DNA from: Panax quinquefolius
Taxonomy: Eukaryota; Streptophyta; Magnoliopsida; Apiales; Araliaceae
NCBI GenBank assembly: GCA_020205615.1
Contig: CM035156.1
Location: 19,247,128 to 19,311,127 of the forward strand
DNA: 64,000 nucleotides
Reading direction: 5' to 3'
The notes beneath the pieces were generated by a model that was given only the letters and a program-made list of their open reading frames with translations, made no database searches and was not told the DNA's origin. The position numbers were made by a program, and so were the translations under genes. The first letter of the stretch is position 1; every line of letters begins with the position of its first letter. Positions 24,058-36,674 of the stretch are shown here, piece by piece.

Positions 24058-25935
24058 TGAAAGTAGTATGCACAAAGCCGATCATGTTTGATGATAAAAG
24101 CATATACTTTGTAACAATCTTATTCATTTATTAATAAAAAGTATTAATTTATTAAAGGCTTTTAATTATCTACATGATCTTTGTTTTATAATATGTGATA
24201 AACCCGTAGTTTTAAGCAATGCTTTTAGAATAATGATGATGATCATTCTAATGAGATCTAAATTCTTAGAAAGCTTAAAACTAAAATAGTTCCCAATCGT
24301 TGGATTACTAAATTGGGGATTAGTGAATCCGGATAGATTGGTACATCGTTGCTTGCTCATTGGATGAGGATGATTGATCTCATGATCATTTGTGTGGAAC
24401 ACTAAAGCAAGTATGTAGGTGCTTATTAGAGAATAAGTTCACTTTGAGCGTGGCTCATTGCTAAGGAATACCTAATGGAGTTTTACTTGCACTGTCGATA
24501 GGAATTCTGTAGTGATAGTAGTCTGAAGTAATCCTTGGACTTGAGATCATCATAGTATCTTGTGTATGATGAGTTATACTTTGACTTATTCCTTAAGACC
24601 CTTAGGGTATATCAAAGGGTATGCTTGGGTATAATAAGTTGTACATGGAGATAATGTATGATCGATAAAGAATCTACCACTTCAATAAAGAAGAAATGTC
24701 TATGTGATTCGATAAATGACAACCCGAGTAGTCCTTGGCGAAGCGAAATGAAATTAGAAAGGAGTTTCTAATTTGCATTATTTGGAGTTGTGCATTTAAG
24801 GATCGAAATACATATAATTAAATAAAATAAGACTTGTGATAATTCCATGTCTTATATTTAATTGGGACATTGTATGGTGGAAGGATTGAATTATCTGGTA
24901 ACTATTTACTCAAAGGTTCTTTTATGATTAATGTTGAAATCTATATTATCTGGAAAGTCGTTGATGTTGGGGAGAACATCCTATTGTAGAATAAATATTA
25001 TTTATTTAAATAAATTAATTGTTTAATTTATTTATTTAAATAAGATTAAATTATTCTAATTGATTTATTCACAATAGGTTTAATATGGAGAACCTAAAGG
25101 GTCACACCATAAAAGGAAGAATAATTATTTAAGAAGTTAATGGCATAATCGTAATAATATGTTATGTATATTTAATTTAATCTATGGTGATAGAATAAAT
25201 TAAATAGCTTAATATTATTATTTAATATTTTAGAAATATTAAATATAAATTAATAAGAGGAGTCTTATTAATATTATTACAATTATTATTATTTTAATTT
25301 CTAAAAGAGTTTAGGAATTAATTTAATATAAGTACTCTCATTTATTCTAATTGGATTAGGAAGGAAAATTAGTTAAAGGAGTTTAATTAATTATCCCTAA
25401 TAAGATTAGGGAGCTTAATTAATTAAAAGAATTTAATTAATTAAATAAAACCCAATTCCTTAATTGTTAAGGTGGGTTGCCCATATCTATAAATAAGAGG
25501 AGTCTTATTATGGGTGGTATGGGGTGTTTGACTTTTTACTACATACGTAATAATTCCAATTTGTTGGAAATACGCGCTTTTTTTATAGAGATAGAAAAAC
25601 TAGGGTTTGAGCCAATACCCCTTCTTCTTGAATTCTTTATTCTTCTCCTTGGTGGATCACCTCTGAGGCCAAACACTTGGGTGGCTAACGTTGATCGAAG
25701 GAAGGAACCAAACCCGGTGGATTCAAGTTGAGCGAAAAGGATTGGAGGTGAACTTGTACGAGGAAGCTTCGATCTTCAAGGGTATGATTTTATTCTTTAT
25801 CTTTTCGTTTAATTAATAATTGTGCATAAAGGGTGATCCGGGTATATGGTTTGTAAAATTTTTAAACTCTGATTTTTTTACGCTTAGCGCTTATTTTGCA
25901 ATTTGATTGCGTTCTTGAATATTACAAACCTAACA
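24058..25935 (+). repeat. Copia C 3' LTR
   Basis: It starts TGAAAGTAGTATGCAC and ends ACAAACCTAACA. Long blocks are identical to 16683-18551. The 78-codon antisense frame at 24166-24402 is duplicated at 16786-17022 simply because the LTR is. Confidence 0.88.
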
Positions 25936-26480
25936 CTAAAGCAAGCCGTATTCCTTCTTCATCAATTCTCTCTCCCGGAATAGCTCCTTCTTGTACTTTC
26001 TTCTTCATACGCATCGATTCCGGGTCGGTGGCTTGAGCAACCTTAACTTTTTCTATTAAAGTTGGCTCTACGCGTATATACTGACATCATCGCACTCGTT
26101 CCTCGCATATGATCTTCTACTCAACGCGTCGCCTACCACGTTAAACTTTTCGGGGATGGTATTGAATAGTGTGGTCGTAGTCTTTCAATAGCTCGAGCCA
26201 ACGTCGTCGCCGCATGTTGAGTTCTTTTTGTGTGAAGAAATATTTAAGGCTTTTATGGTGCGAATATATCTCCACTTTCTCCCCATATAGATAGTGCCTC
26301 CATATCTTTAGCCATGAACGATCGGCGCTAACTCTAGATCATGAGTAGGATAATTCCTCTCATACTCTTTAAGTTGTCATGAGGCATAAAGCTATGACTT
26401 TCCCACGCCGCATGAGAACACATCCTAACCTTTTTGCAAAGCATCGTTGTAGATAACAAATCCATCCGAACCAGATGGTA
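25936..26480 (-). pseudogene. Element B RNase H and linker remnant
   Basis: On the minus strand the frame ends RT with SGSDGFVIYNDA (RNase H start) and reaches VVGDALSRRSYA near 26130-26165, the conserved end of Ty3 RNase H. The linker toward integrase survives to about 25945 and is then cut by copia C. Equivalent in element E: 40730-41290. Confidence 0.78.
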
Positions 26481-27250
26481 TTGTTAGAAACAGTCTTAAA
26501 ATAAGTCTCCTCTTAAGCTCTTGGAAACTCTTCTCGCATTCTTCACTCCAAACGAATTTTGTATCCTTCCGAGTTAGGCGAGTTAATGGAGTAGCGATTC
26601 GAGAAAACCCTTCCACGAATCTCCGATATAATAACCAGCTAAGCCCAAAAGCTACGTACTTGATCACCGACTTTGGTTGCTCCCAACTTTGTATTGCTTC
26701 AATCTTGGCCGGATCAATGGATACTCCATGTTTCGACACCGCGTGCCCAAGGAATGCTACTTCCTCAAGCCGAACTCGCATTTCTTCAATTTGGCATATA
26801 GTTTATTTTCACGAAGCCTTTGGAGTACCAACTTTCAAATGGTGCTCATGATCTTCACGACTTTTGGAATATATAAGGATGTCATCAATAAAGACAACAA
26901 CGAACCGATCCAAATATTCCTTGAATACTCGGTTCATCATATCCATTAAAGCCATGAGAGCATTAGTCAATTCGAAAGACATGACTAAGAATTCATAATG
27001 CCCATACCGAGTTACGAAGGCGCTCTTTGGAATATTCTCGATTCTAATCTTCACCGATGATATCCGAGCGAAGATCGATTTTTGAAAAGAATTGTGCCTT
27101 GCAATTTGGTCAAACAAGTCATCAATACGAGGTAGGATACCTATTCTTGATGGTGACATGGTTCAATTCCGATAGTCGATACAAAGTCGCATACTCCGTC
27201 TTTCTTCTTTACAAATAAAACAGGAGCACCCCAAGGAGATGTACTTGGGG
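26425..27250 (-). pseudogene. Element B reverse transcriptase
   Basis: Minus-strand frames 26809-27159 and 26425-26781 encode Ty3-type RT: PRIDDLFDQ, then TRYGHYEFLVMSF, MNRVFKEYLDRF and the catalytic [14 protein letters not shown] (FIDD at 26881-26892), followed by FLGHAVSKHGVSIDPAKIEA. It would copy the element RNA to DNA. A frameshift near 26810 and missing residues upstream (the FSKIDLRSGYHQ region is garbled) inactivate it. Neighbours: protease on the right, RNase H on the left, one polyprotein. Confidence 0.88.
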
Positions 27251-27559
27251 CCGAATGAAACCGATGTCCAACAATTCACAGTAGTTGGACCTTTAACTCC
27301 TGAAGTTCAATAGAGCCATTCGATATGGGGTTTTAGAAATGGGCTTTGTACCGGTTCAAGATCAATAAAGAATTCAACTTCACGTTACGGGGGTAGGCGG
27401 AAGTTCTTCGAAAATCGTCGGAAAGTCAATAACAACAGAATATTATTCAAATTTGGCGTGTCTTTATTCAAATCCATAACATGGGCTAAGAAAGCTTGAC
27501 ATCCGCTTTTCAATAAGCGAATAGCTTTATGATTAGATATGACGGTGATTGATTTTAAT

Positions 27560-27960
27560 GGTTTAGTTGCTTGAATTAAATACAACAAGTTGGTTAGGAA
27601 TATGAAAACTAACAACCTTACGAAAACAATCAATTTTGGCATGATGAGTAGTTAACCAATCAATCCCTAAAATCACATCAAAAGCAAGTATCTTTAAAGA
27701 GATAAGGTCAATGGTAAGGTAATGGTGCCAACTTGAATCAAACAAGATTTATAAATGATGGATGTGATGAAAGTTTCTCTAACGGAGTTTCCACAGATAG
27801 GTCAAAGTCTAATTTCTCCGAGTCAAGTTTAAGCGTTGAGCACAAGCGGGAGAGATAAATGAATGGGTATATGCCGGTATCAAGTAAGGTATAAACTTAC
27901 GCAAGAATTTATAAATAGCTTACCCGTGATCACCTCGTTTGGGTTCCTCGCATTTTGACC
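27560..27960 (-). pseudogene. Element B protease and linker
   Basis: The minus frame 27563-27745 gives FDVILGIDWLTTHHAKIDCF, the conserved segment after the Ty3 aspartic protease. Upstream to about 27930 the protease core is recognisable only by comparison with 42550-42825 in element E (LLDHGATHSFIS). Several frameshifts. Confidence 0.72.
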
Positions 27961-29330
27961 GATCCACAACAAACGCTCTTCCCTAATCGTTGACTTTGAC
28001 TTTTCTCGAGACGATCTTTTGAGTCACCGTCCCCATTGAACTAGGTTTCGCTACTGTCATAATCTCGAAGCGATATGTCCTTCCTTTCCACAATTATAGC
28101 ATACCTTGAATCTGTTGTGGGCGGTTTGGATGATATGTCCCTCTTTCCCGCATTTATAGCATATGACCCAAGTGGTCGTTCTCCTCCCTTAGAACCGATT
28201 CTTTGTAAACCTTTGCCGTCTTCATATAGTCGTTGTTAAATCTCCTCTTTTAAAATCTCCTCCCCGACTCGCTTTCTCTATTTTCATGGCCATGATTACC
28301 ACCGAGTGGTTACCATTTTTGTCCGTCTGTTTCTTTCGCCATTTGGTTATCATTATTCTGTTGGATCGCTATCTCCGGTACGATCCTGGTTGTGGTCCCT
28401 CGGTTGACCGTACTCGTTATCTCGCTTCTAATAATTGAGCCACTTTTTACAACATCTGAATAGAGAAAAGTTTATGAGAAATGAGATATTGACGTATCTT
28501 GGGTTTCAAACCTCTAAGAAACATCCGCGTCATACGTTCCTCATTCTCCACCAAATGAGGTGCATACCGGATAACTCGCAAACTTTACCTCATCTTTGAG
28601 ACACCGTCATGTTGTTTTGCTTCTAATCGATGAACTCCACTTCCTTCATATACGAACACTTTCGGGAAAATATTTGTCATTAAATAGTTTTGAAACGTTT
28701 CCCAAGACATGCTTAGTGCGGTGGATGGATGCGCTTCACGCACTCCCACCCGATGATGCCTCGCCGCCACGGAACATAAAGGTGGCGAATGGAACCTTCT
28801 GTTCTCCGTGCATCCCAAGACATCGAATATCTTGGTAATTTGTTTGACCCATGTTTCCGCCATGATCGGATCTCGGCTTTCCCTTAAATTACGTGGTCCC
28901 AACTCTTTGAATCGCTTGCATTTGTGACAACCCGTGAATTGCTATCATTTCCTCCTCAGATTTTGAACACGAGTCTCCTCGTCGATTTTTGCATGAACTG
29001 CAAAAAGCTTCTAAACATCCCTCGCTCATCATCTCGCTTTCGATTGGTGTTGTTCACAGAGGAACATTGCCACTGTTGTTCCGTTCTCCTCGTTGGTGAG
29101 TACACAGAGCGTCTCCACGGTCTCATTTCCATTGTTAATATTCTCGATTCGACATTCTCAAATCTTTGTCATAAAACAAGGGTTAATTAAGGAAATCAAT
29201 ATATCACATAATATCCTTATATACCAACCAACTAAAAAAATAAGCTTAGGTAGGACACACTAGCGAAGGATTTACTCGTCTCTCCCTCCTAGTTCTATTC
29301 CCGATCTCCGCTTGAGAGATCATATCCTAA
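27960..29330 (-). pseudogene. Element B gag remnant
   Basis: Minus-strand gag. Frame 28585-28902 includes ETWVKQITKIFDVLGCTE and SWETFQNYLMTNIFPK. Two decayed zinc knuckles lie near 28060-28165 (YAIIVERKDI-type remnants of CYNCGKEGHI). The leader with the PBS (complement of TCGATACCAACTC) abuts the LTR at 29345. It once encoded the capsid/nucleocapsid of element B. Confidence 0.78.
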
Positions 29331-29344
29331 GCTCGATACCAACT

Positions 29345-32033
29345 CATGGCGCCCCCAAAATAGGTATACATCACCTATTCTCGAGTTGTCAATACATGGT
29401 ATGTAAACAACTACAACTTTATTATTACAACAAGAAATTGTGAGTTTGAATACAAATATTATCTTCTGACAATATCTATACTCAAATAAATCCTCATCAC
29501 ATTTATTGATACATTATTTTACAAAAATGGTGAGGACTACTAAACAATCTCTTCTAAAACCTTCATTCCATACCCCACTAGCACTCGCTATATTCTCGCC
29601 TCCCCGATAAGAAAAATGGAACAAAAAGGAAAAGGGTGAGCTCAACTAGCCCAATAAAGAATATTATGACTAAGATAATATACAACAAATTACCGTTAGT
29701 CTTCAACAGGAAAAAATCTAATAGAATACAATAGACAACAAATTTTAAATCAATATTCGCAATGAAAATAATAATTCATTAGAAGAGTTAAGTAGAGAAT
29801 CAAAACTACTATCTTCTATGTATGAATTTAAAAGTTCATCGCTCATCTTTTATCCTCAGAACATCAATCAATATACATCCGAATCAAATATTCATCTTTG
29901 CACTACGAGCCAAAGATATTCATCGATTAATCATGTTCATCTAAACACTGCTTCATCTTTGCACTACTGACCAAAGATATTCTTCAGAAATCATTCATCT
30001 TTGCACTACTGAGGCCAAAGATATTCAATAATATCATCATTTAAGATGAGGATGATGAAAATATTTTTTAAAAAACGAATCCAAAGTGAAACAAAATGAC
30101 AAGGATTAAGGATTAAGGATTCGTACTTTGTTTTATCCATGTTCAAAAATACCTCAAAAATAATCATAGTGGTGTAAAATTCAAGAATGATCAAAACATG
30201 GATACAATCAAAGCTAGTATCCGAATAGATATTTTGGACAAAAGAAGAAATTTTATTTTTCTATGAATAATAGTATTAGTCAAGTATATCGTGAATAGTA
30301 ACTCTCGACACCAAAAGATAGAAATTCCACAAAAAAAACATCTTCACGCTTAATTTAATAAGTACTAAATGAATAATAGTAATTCGTGAATAGTAACTCA
30401 TGAATAAGTAACTCGTGAATAAGAACTCATAAATAGTAACCCAAACATAAAAAAAGTTCCAAATTTGATAAAAAGTTCCAACCAATATTTCAAAGATAAT
30501 GATATTGAAGAAATAATATCATTTGAGAAGAAAATAACATCCCTTACCTCGAAAGATTAGTACTTCTAATTGGAATACCTAGGTATATAGTCTTTGAGGG
30601 AACTTTTGCACTGCCTAACAATACTCAAAGTATACTCACAAGAATACGCTCAATATATCGAGAGAGAAATAGAGAAAAACTTCAGTTTACGGTGTGTTTT
30701 TCAATTCTAACCCAAGACCCTATTTATAGGAAAATGCTTAGAACACCAAAGCAGAAAAATGAATATAATATTAATATATTTTTCACATTTTCTTTAGCCC
30801 ACCTTAGACAACTGATCTCAGCCCATTTGAATCACATGTGAGGCCAACTTAGTTGCAAAAAAACGTTTTTCTCAAAATAATTAACTAAAACTCCCAAAAA
30901 TTAATTATTTGAACTTCTAACTTCAATAATTCATAATAAATAGCCCTTTCATCGAAAAATTCAAATCTATGAGTTTTTATAGGAAATTCAATTCTCTACA
31001 ACTTTGCGTAAGAAAGTTTTTCCAAATTCCAAATAGAAATTGACCAAATCCACAAACAGACGATTTTACAAAGCTATAATCAAATTTCTATCGATAATTA
31101 GTCCACCAACACACAAAATATGTGTTAAACATTTAATGCCACAAAATACTCTTCCTCCTCATATACTCATATATCCCACATTCATTGTAAAAATATCATC
31201 GTTAATATATTATTAAAATAATATATTTAAATGAATAATTTTATCGAGAAAAGATAAAATATTAATTTTCAACAATTGTCACATTAAAATTTTCTCCATC
31301 TATATCCTCATAAAATCAATATTTTCCTCATCATATAAATCAATAATTAATTATTCATAAATAATATTACTGAATCACATTATTGATAACCGTGCGCCTC
31401 AGATGATAGAGGGCTTTCCAATAAGAATTTTTCTTCTTGGCGCAATTAGGTGACCAAACCTCTCCTTGTATGTAACTTTCTAGACATTGCCAATAATGTT
31501 ATCTAATAATATTATTCGGATAATATGAATTATTGCTTCGATAATGAAAATACTTGTGTAATGACAATTATTGAAACAATGAAGATATAAAATATCAACG
31601 CAGTGAATTATTAACTCAATAAAATAATCGAATAAGAATTATCGTAACCATTATTGAGTAGTGCCTTCTTCACGTAAGAATCAATAATTGGTGCAATACC
31701 GTATGCTTCTTGTGTTTTAACCACCGAGTATTTTAATAGATAATTGGTAATAACCACGCCTGTAGATTTTTTTAAACAACTTATATTTGTCGCTTTCTTC
31801 ATCCAATCGCTTTCACATTATGGGGCCCACATATGGTCATGGCATCGCACGAATATTCCCCGACAAAGATTTAATATTCTCGACAACAATGAATATTTTA
31901 TAACCACTTGCTTATTTTGAAATATTTGCTTATTTTACCCCTAACTATCCACATTAATCAAATCAACCCTTACTATTTCAAAATAATAAATAGAGAAAAT
32001 TAAATTTCATTAATAATAAGTTGGGGTCTTACA
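29345..32033 (-). repeat. Element B right (5') LTR
   Basis: It begins CATGGCGCCCCCAAAATAGG (mutated TGTGACGCC) and ends GGGGTCTTACA. Hairpin repeats lie at 29886-30022, GTGAATAG repeats at 30290-30440 and a TATA box at 30721-30730. Nearly co-linear with 13976-16659. Confidence 0.9.
30721..30730 (-). promoter_or_regulatory. LTR TATA box (element B right)
   Basis: CCTATAAATA on the minus strand. As this is the 5' LTR in element orientation, it would be the functional promoter of element B. Confidence 0.65.
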
Positions 32034-32240
32034 AATTACCCACAAAAGTCCAAATAGAGGAAGAACTTTCACGCACACACTAACATGCATCATATCAAAT
32101 GCTTTGAATGCCACAGAGTTGGTCACAAGGCTGCGAATTGTCATTATAATTCCATGCATGTGAGACCCAAAATCAAGCAGATTTGGGTCCCCAAGGGTAC
32201 TAACATAGTAGGACCCATGCAAATATGGGTACTAAAATGA
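32034..32240 (+). pseudogene. Element A gag, C-terminal part
   Basis: After the AATTA duplication (32034-32038) the gag frame of element A resumes in phase. It has a second zinc knuckle CFECHRVGHKAANC (CX2CX4HX4C) and ends KQIWVPKG...VLK at a TGA (32238-32240). One in-frame TAG occurs near 32061. Together with 12056-13975 the gag would be about 700 residues, large for copia but normal for Sireviruses. Confidence 0.82.
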
Positions 32241-32247
32241 AGGCTTA

Positions 32248-33594
32248 ATGTTACCTCAGGAAAGGAGCTCCACGAACACAACCTGGTATCTGGATAGTGG
32301 ATGTTCAAGACACATGACTGGGAACAAAACCCTTCTGTCTAACTACATAGAAAAGGAGGGTCCCTCGGTCATCTGTGGAGATAATGGCACTGGCAAGACA
32401 AGAGGCTATGGTTTAGCCGAAAATGGTGCAGTATCATTCAGTAGAGTGGCCTATGTGGAAGGACTACAACACAACCTTCTAAGCATTAGCCAACTCTGTG
32501 ATAAGGGTCATCAAGTAACATTCATCAATAATCAATGTCAAGTCCGAGATCTGAAGACATCTGCAGTAAAGCTAACTGGAACAAGAGAAGGAAATGTCTA
32601 CACAGTAAATCTTGGACAAATATGCTCAGACGAGACAATATGCTTTCTGGCTAAAGCATCTGAAGAAATGAGCTAGCTATGGCATCAAAGATTATCTCAT
32701 CTCAACTTCAAAAGCATGTCCAAATTAGCTTCAAAAGATCTAGTTGCAGGCCTACCCAAATTCAACTTCGTTAAAGAAAGGCCCTGCAATGCCTGTCAAC
32801 TTGGGAAACAGACCAGAAGCTCATTTAAAAGCAAAACCATCAACTCAATTGACAAGCCTCTGCAATTACTACATATAGATCTTTTTGGACCAATTCCAAC
32901 GACGAGCCTTGGGGGAAAGAGATACTCACTGGTCGTAGTCGATGACTACACCAGATTTACATGGGTATTCTTTCTAACCTCAAAAGATGAAACAAGCCCA
33001 CAACTGATCAAGATGTTCAAGTTGGTGATGAATGAGAAATGAGAGAAAATCAAGGCCATAAGAAGTGATCACGGCAGAGAATTTGATTTCTCAGAAATGG
33101 ATCGATTCTGCATGCATAACGGATATTTAGTCATAACTTCTCGACTCCACGAACTCCCCTATAAAATGGAGTTCTTTGAGAGAAAAAAACGACATTAATA
33201 CAGTGCGGAAGGACTCTACTAGTCGCAAATTTCATCTACCGGAAAGTACTTACAAGCGTAAGCGTTCAACACGCATGTTATACTCGTAATGATCACTCAT
33301 ACACTTTACGATTAAAAAGACTCCTTATGAACTTTGGAAAGGAAGAAAGGCAAATGTTAGCTACTTTCATGTGTTCGGCTGTACATGCTACATACTTACT
33401 AATGTAAAGCAGTACTTGACAAAGTTTCAACCGAAATCAGACGAAGGAATATTTCTTGGATATGCCCCAGACAACAAGGCTTACAGAGTGTTCAACAAGA
33501 AGACACTGAGTGTAGAAGTCTCGATTCACATCATCTTTGATGAAACAGACTTAGATAAAACAGTGCTCCAAGGCACTACGACCAACACTGAAGA
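32248..33594 (+). pseudogene. Element A protease and integrase
   Basis: The start of pol. Protease: WYLDSGCSRHMTG (32279-32320), the catalytic DSG, then VEGLQHNLLSISQLCDKGH. A TAG at about 32674 interrupts a Trp position just before the integrase zinc domain LWHQRLSHLNF...CNACQLGK (HHCC). Integrase core: LLHIDLFGP (first Asp, about 32870) and AIRSDHGREFDF (second Asp, about 33060); the Glu region near 33170 is degenerate. A TGA lies at 33040. Frame 33371-33594 is the integrase C-terminal part (FGCTCYI, FLGYAPDNKAYRVF). The pol frame is then cut by solo LTR D. It cleaves the polyprotein and inserts element DNA. Confidence 0.88.
33590..33594. repeat. Target duplication GAAGA of solo LTR D
   Basis: GAAGA on the left and GAAGT (36083-36087) on the right: 4 of 5 match. 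Confidence 0.6.
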
Positions 33595-34819
33595 TGTAAG
33601 ACCCCATATTTTATGAAATAAAATTATTCAATTTTTCTTATAATTATTATTCAGTAAATAGTTAAATTGATAAAAGTTTAAAGTTAAGGGTGATATATGT
33701 AAAATTTTCAAAATACGCAAGTGGTTATAAAATACTCATTTCTGTCGGGGAATATTCGTTTGGTCGTGGAATATTCTTGTTGTTTGGAGAATATTCAATA
33801 CGACGTCATAGCTCATTTATGGGCCCCATAATGTAATAACTGCTCGGATGAAGAAAATGACAAGTTTGAGTTTTTATAAATAATGGCGTAGTTTTTTACC
33901 GCTAATAACAATTGTTGGAATACCAGTGGTTAAAATACGATGTCGTGTTATCGCATTAAGATAGCACCTGGTATTGCACGATATTTTTGAATTATTAATT
34001 CTACGTAAAGAAGACACTACTCAATAATTGTTATAGTAATTATTGTTTAATATTTTATTTTATTGATTCAATAATTGTTTGCGTTGATATTTTATATTAT
34101 TGTTGTTTCAATAATTATCATTACACCGTATTTTCCATTATCAGATTAATAATTCAGATTATTTGAATAATATTTTTAGATAACATTATTGGCAATGTCT
34201 AGAAAGTTCTATCAAGAAGAGGTTTGGTCATCTAATTGCGCGCCAGTAAGGAGAAATCCTTATTGGAAAGCCCCCTCTTTCCTGGGAACAACCTGGTTGT
34301 CATAATTGTGATTCTGTAATATTATTTGTGAATAATTAATTATTGATTTATATGATAAGAAAATATTTATTTGATGTGGATATAAATTATGGATTTATTT
34401 ATGTGGTTATAATTGAAAGAATTAATGTTGAGGTGTTTTTTCAGTATTTTTGTCGGATTGGAGGTATTAAAAGATCAAACCAGTGTTCTTGAGATATATT
34501 GCGTGAGTTATAATTTTTAATCCGACCATTGGATCGTTGTTATTTTTGGATATGTTATACATATATAAGTTGAGTATATGTCCACAAATTTTGAACCGTT
34601 AAAAATGAACGTATAATTTGTTATGAATTTTAAGAGGTGGCTGATTCGGAAATTAGGTTTATAAATGATTTTTGGTGGAAAATTCTAGAATGAGTGGGCT
34701 CCACTTGTGGTTGGTGAAGAAATGTGCTGAATTTTATTTCAAATGTGGTGGGTGGCAATAGTAGTAGGTAAAACAATCAGGTAATAGGTCAAGTCTGCTT
34801 CGGCGTGCTAACATTTTTC

Positions 34820-34830
34820 TATAAATAGAG
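34820..34830 (+). promoter_or_regulatory. LTR TATA box (solo LTR D)
   Basis: CTATAAATAGAG, followed about 65 bp later by a (CT)n tract typical of plant core promoters and leaders. Confidence 0.65.
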
Positions 34831-35371
34831 GGCTAAGTTAGAATTGAAAATCACACCAGAAACTTAAGCTTTCTCTCTTTCTCTCTCTCTATATTATCGA
34901 GCGTATTTTGTGAGTATTTAAATACTTTGAGAGTTGCTATTCAGTACAAGTTTCATTCAAAGATCACATCCAACCTTTCATTCAAATCATTGCTTCTTTG
35001 AGGTAAGGGATGTTATTTTCTTCTTAAATGATATTATTTTCTTCAATATCATTATGCTGAGATATTGTTATGAAGTTTATTGTGGAATTTTTACTTTTTT
35101 GTGTCGGGGTTACTATTCACGTATACGACACTATTCACCGAAAAATGAAATTTTCTCTTTTTCGTCCCATATGTCTTTTATGGTTACTATCCTTGATTGT
35201 ATCCATGTTTTGATCTTTATTTTTGAATTCTACTTCACGCTTGGTTATTATGGAGTATTATTGAATTTGGATAAACTGAAATACGAATCCCTAATATTTG
35301 TCCTTCTGTCTCACTGGATTCGTTCTCTAAAATGTTTTTTCATCATTCTCAGTCCTTAATGGTGATACTTG

Positions 35372-35515
35372 ATGAATATCTTTGGCCTGTAGTGCAAAGA
35401 TGTATGATTACCTGATGAATATCTTTGGCCCGTAGTGCAAAGATGAACAGGTGTTGAGATGAACATGACCAACTGGTACAAATGAATATCTTTGGCCCGT
35501 AGTGCAAAGATGAAT
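35372..35515 (+). repeat. Tandem stem-loop repeats in LTR D
   Basis: Three units of ATCTTTGGCC-GTAGTG-CAAAGAT, each a 7-bp ATCTTTG/CAAAGAT stem around GGCCCGTAGTG, separated by 35-55 bp. They lie about 550 bp downstream of the TATA box, so in the transcribed leader. Arrays at equivalent places: 1770-1880, 14520-14655, 29886-30022, 37210-37355, 44668-44800. Confidence 0.85.
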
Positions 35516-36082
35516 GTTTAATGCAAAATGTATATTGATTGATGTTACAGGGATAAAATATTGATGATGGACTTTTAAATTCCTAGATGATAGTAGATTT
35601 TATTCTCTACTTAACTCTTCTAATGAATTGTTGTTTCCGCTGTAGTTGTTGATCTAAAACTTGTTGTCGATTATATTCTATCAGATTTTTCCTTGTTGAA
35701 GAGTAAGGATAATTTGTTGTATATTATCTTAGTCATAATATTCTTTATTGGGCTAGTTGAGCTCACCCTTTTCCTTTTTGTTCCATTTTTCTTCTCATGG
35801 AGCGAGAACATTGCAGGAACCAGTCGGGGTATAGAGTGATGGTCCTAGACAGTTGTTTTAATAGTCCTCACTATTTTTGTAAAATAGTGCATCAATAATT
35901 GTAATGGGACTTTATTTGGGTGTGGATATTGTCTAGAAGACAGTTTTTATATTTAAACTCACATTATGTGTTGTCGTATTTTGCACGATAATTGTATTAA
36001 TGATGTTGTAGTTATTTTTGTACTATGTATTTGGTGACTCAGAATGGGTTGGATGGAATGGACCTATTTTGGGGGCGTCACA

Positions 36083-36674
36083 GAAGTCACTACGAACGAA
36101 GTCGTCAAGCTCAATATTACGATCGTAGATCCGAGCAGTGAAATCGTTGAGCAAGGGAATGAGATCGTAGAGAGGCCTGTGCCAGACAATGAGCCTCCAC
36201 ATCAAGAAGAAGAAATAAATCTTGAGGATCTAAGACAAGAAGGCATAAGAACGGATGTTCCAACAGGAAGCAAATGGGAAAGAGATCACACTCAAGATCT
36301 AATCATTGGAGATTCGAATGCAAGAGTCAAAATAAGAGCTGCTACTCAAAATGAATGCTTCTATCTAAGCTTCCTATCTCAAATAGAACTGAAGAAGATA
36401 GAGGATGCTATGGAAGATTCCAGCTGGATAGAGGCGATGCAGAAAGAACTTAATCAATTTGAGAGAAACAAAGTTTGGAGATTGGTTCCAAGACCAAAGA
36501 ACCATCCTGTAATTGGAACCAAGTAGGTCTTCAGAAACAAGATGGATGAAGATGGGGTGATAACAAGGAATAAGGCTAGACTAGTAGCCAAGGGCTACTC
36601 TCATGAAAAAGGCATTGACTATGATGAGACATTTGGACTTGTTGCCAGACTAGAAGCCATCAGAATATTCCTTG
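36083..36674 (+). pseudogene. Element A integrase tail and RT start
   Basis: The pol frame continues after solo LTR D. A variable acidic linker contains IVDPSSEIVEQGNEIVERPV. The copia RT start follows: MEDSSWIEAMQKELNQFERNKVWRLV, an in-frame TAG at about 36523 where Trp is expected (GTK-W-VF), then [20 protein letters not shown] and [10 protein letters not shown] stops here: the palm with the YVDD motif is absent because element E follows and the sequence beyond E resumes only in RNase H. Not functional. Confidence 0.88.

Larger units (their letters stand above)
33595..36082 (+). repeat. Solo LTR D of the Ty3 family
   Basis: It begins TGTAAGACCCC and ends GGGGGCGTCACA, in the opposite orientation to B and E. 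The element A coding frame resumes directly after it. Landmarks in mirrored order: TATA box at 34820, hairpin repeats at 35372-35515. No internal sequence, so an LTR-LTR recombination product. The plus frame at 34934-35359 is a chance frame inside the LTR. Confidence 0.9.

Noticed and set aside
34934..35359. 141-codon plus-strand frame
   Set aside because: It lies wholly in solo LTR D, is AT-driven, and is not kept open in the other LTR copies.
35372..35515. Regularly spaced repeats suggesting a CRISPR array
   Set aside because: Spacers are unequal and related between copies, only three units occur, and the setting is a plant retrotransposon LTR.
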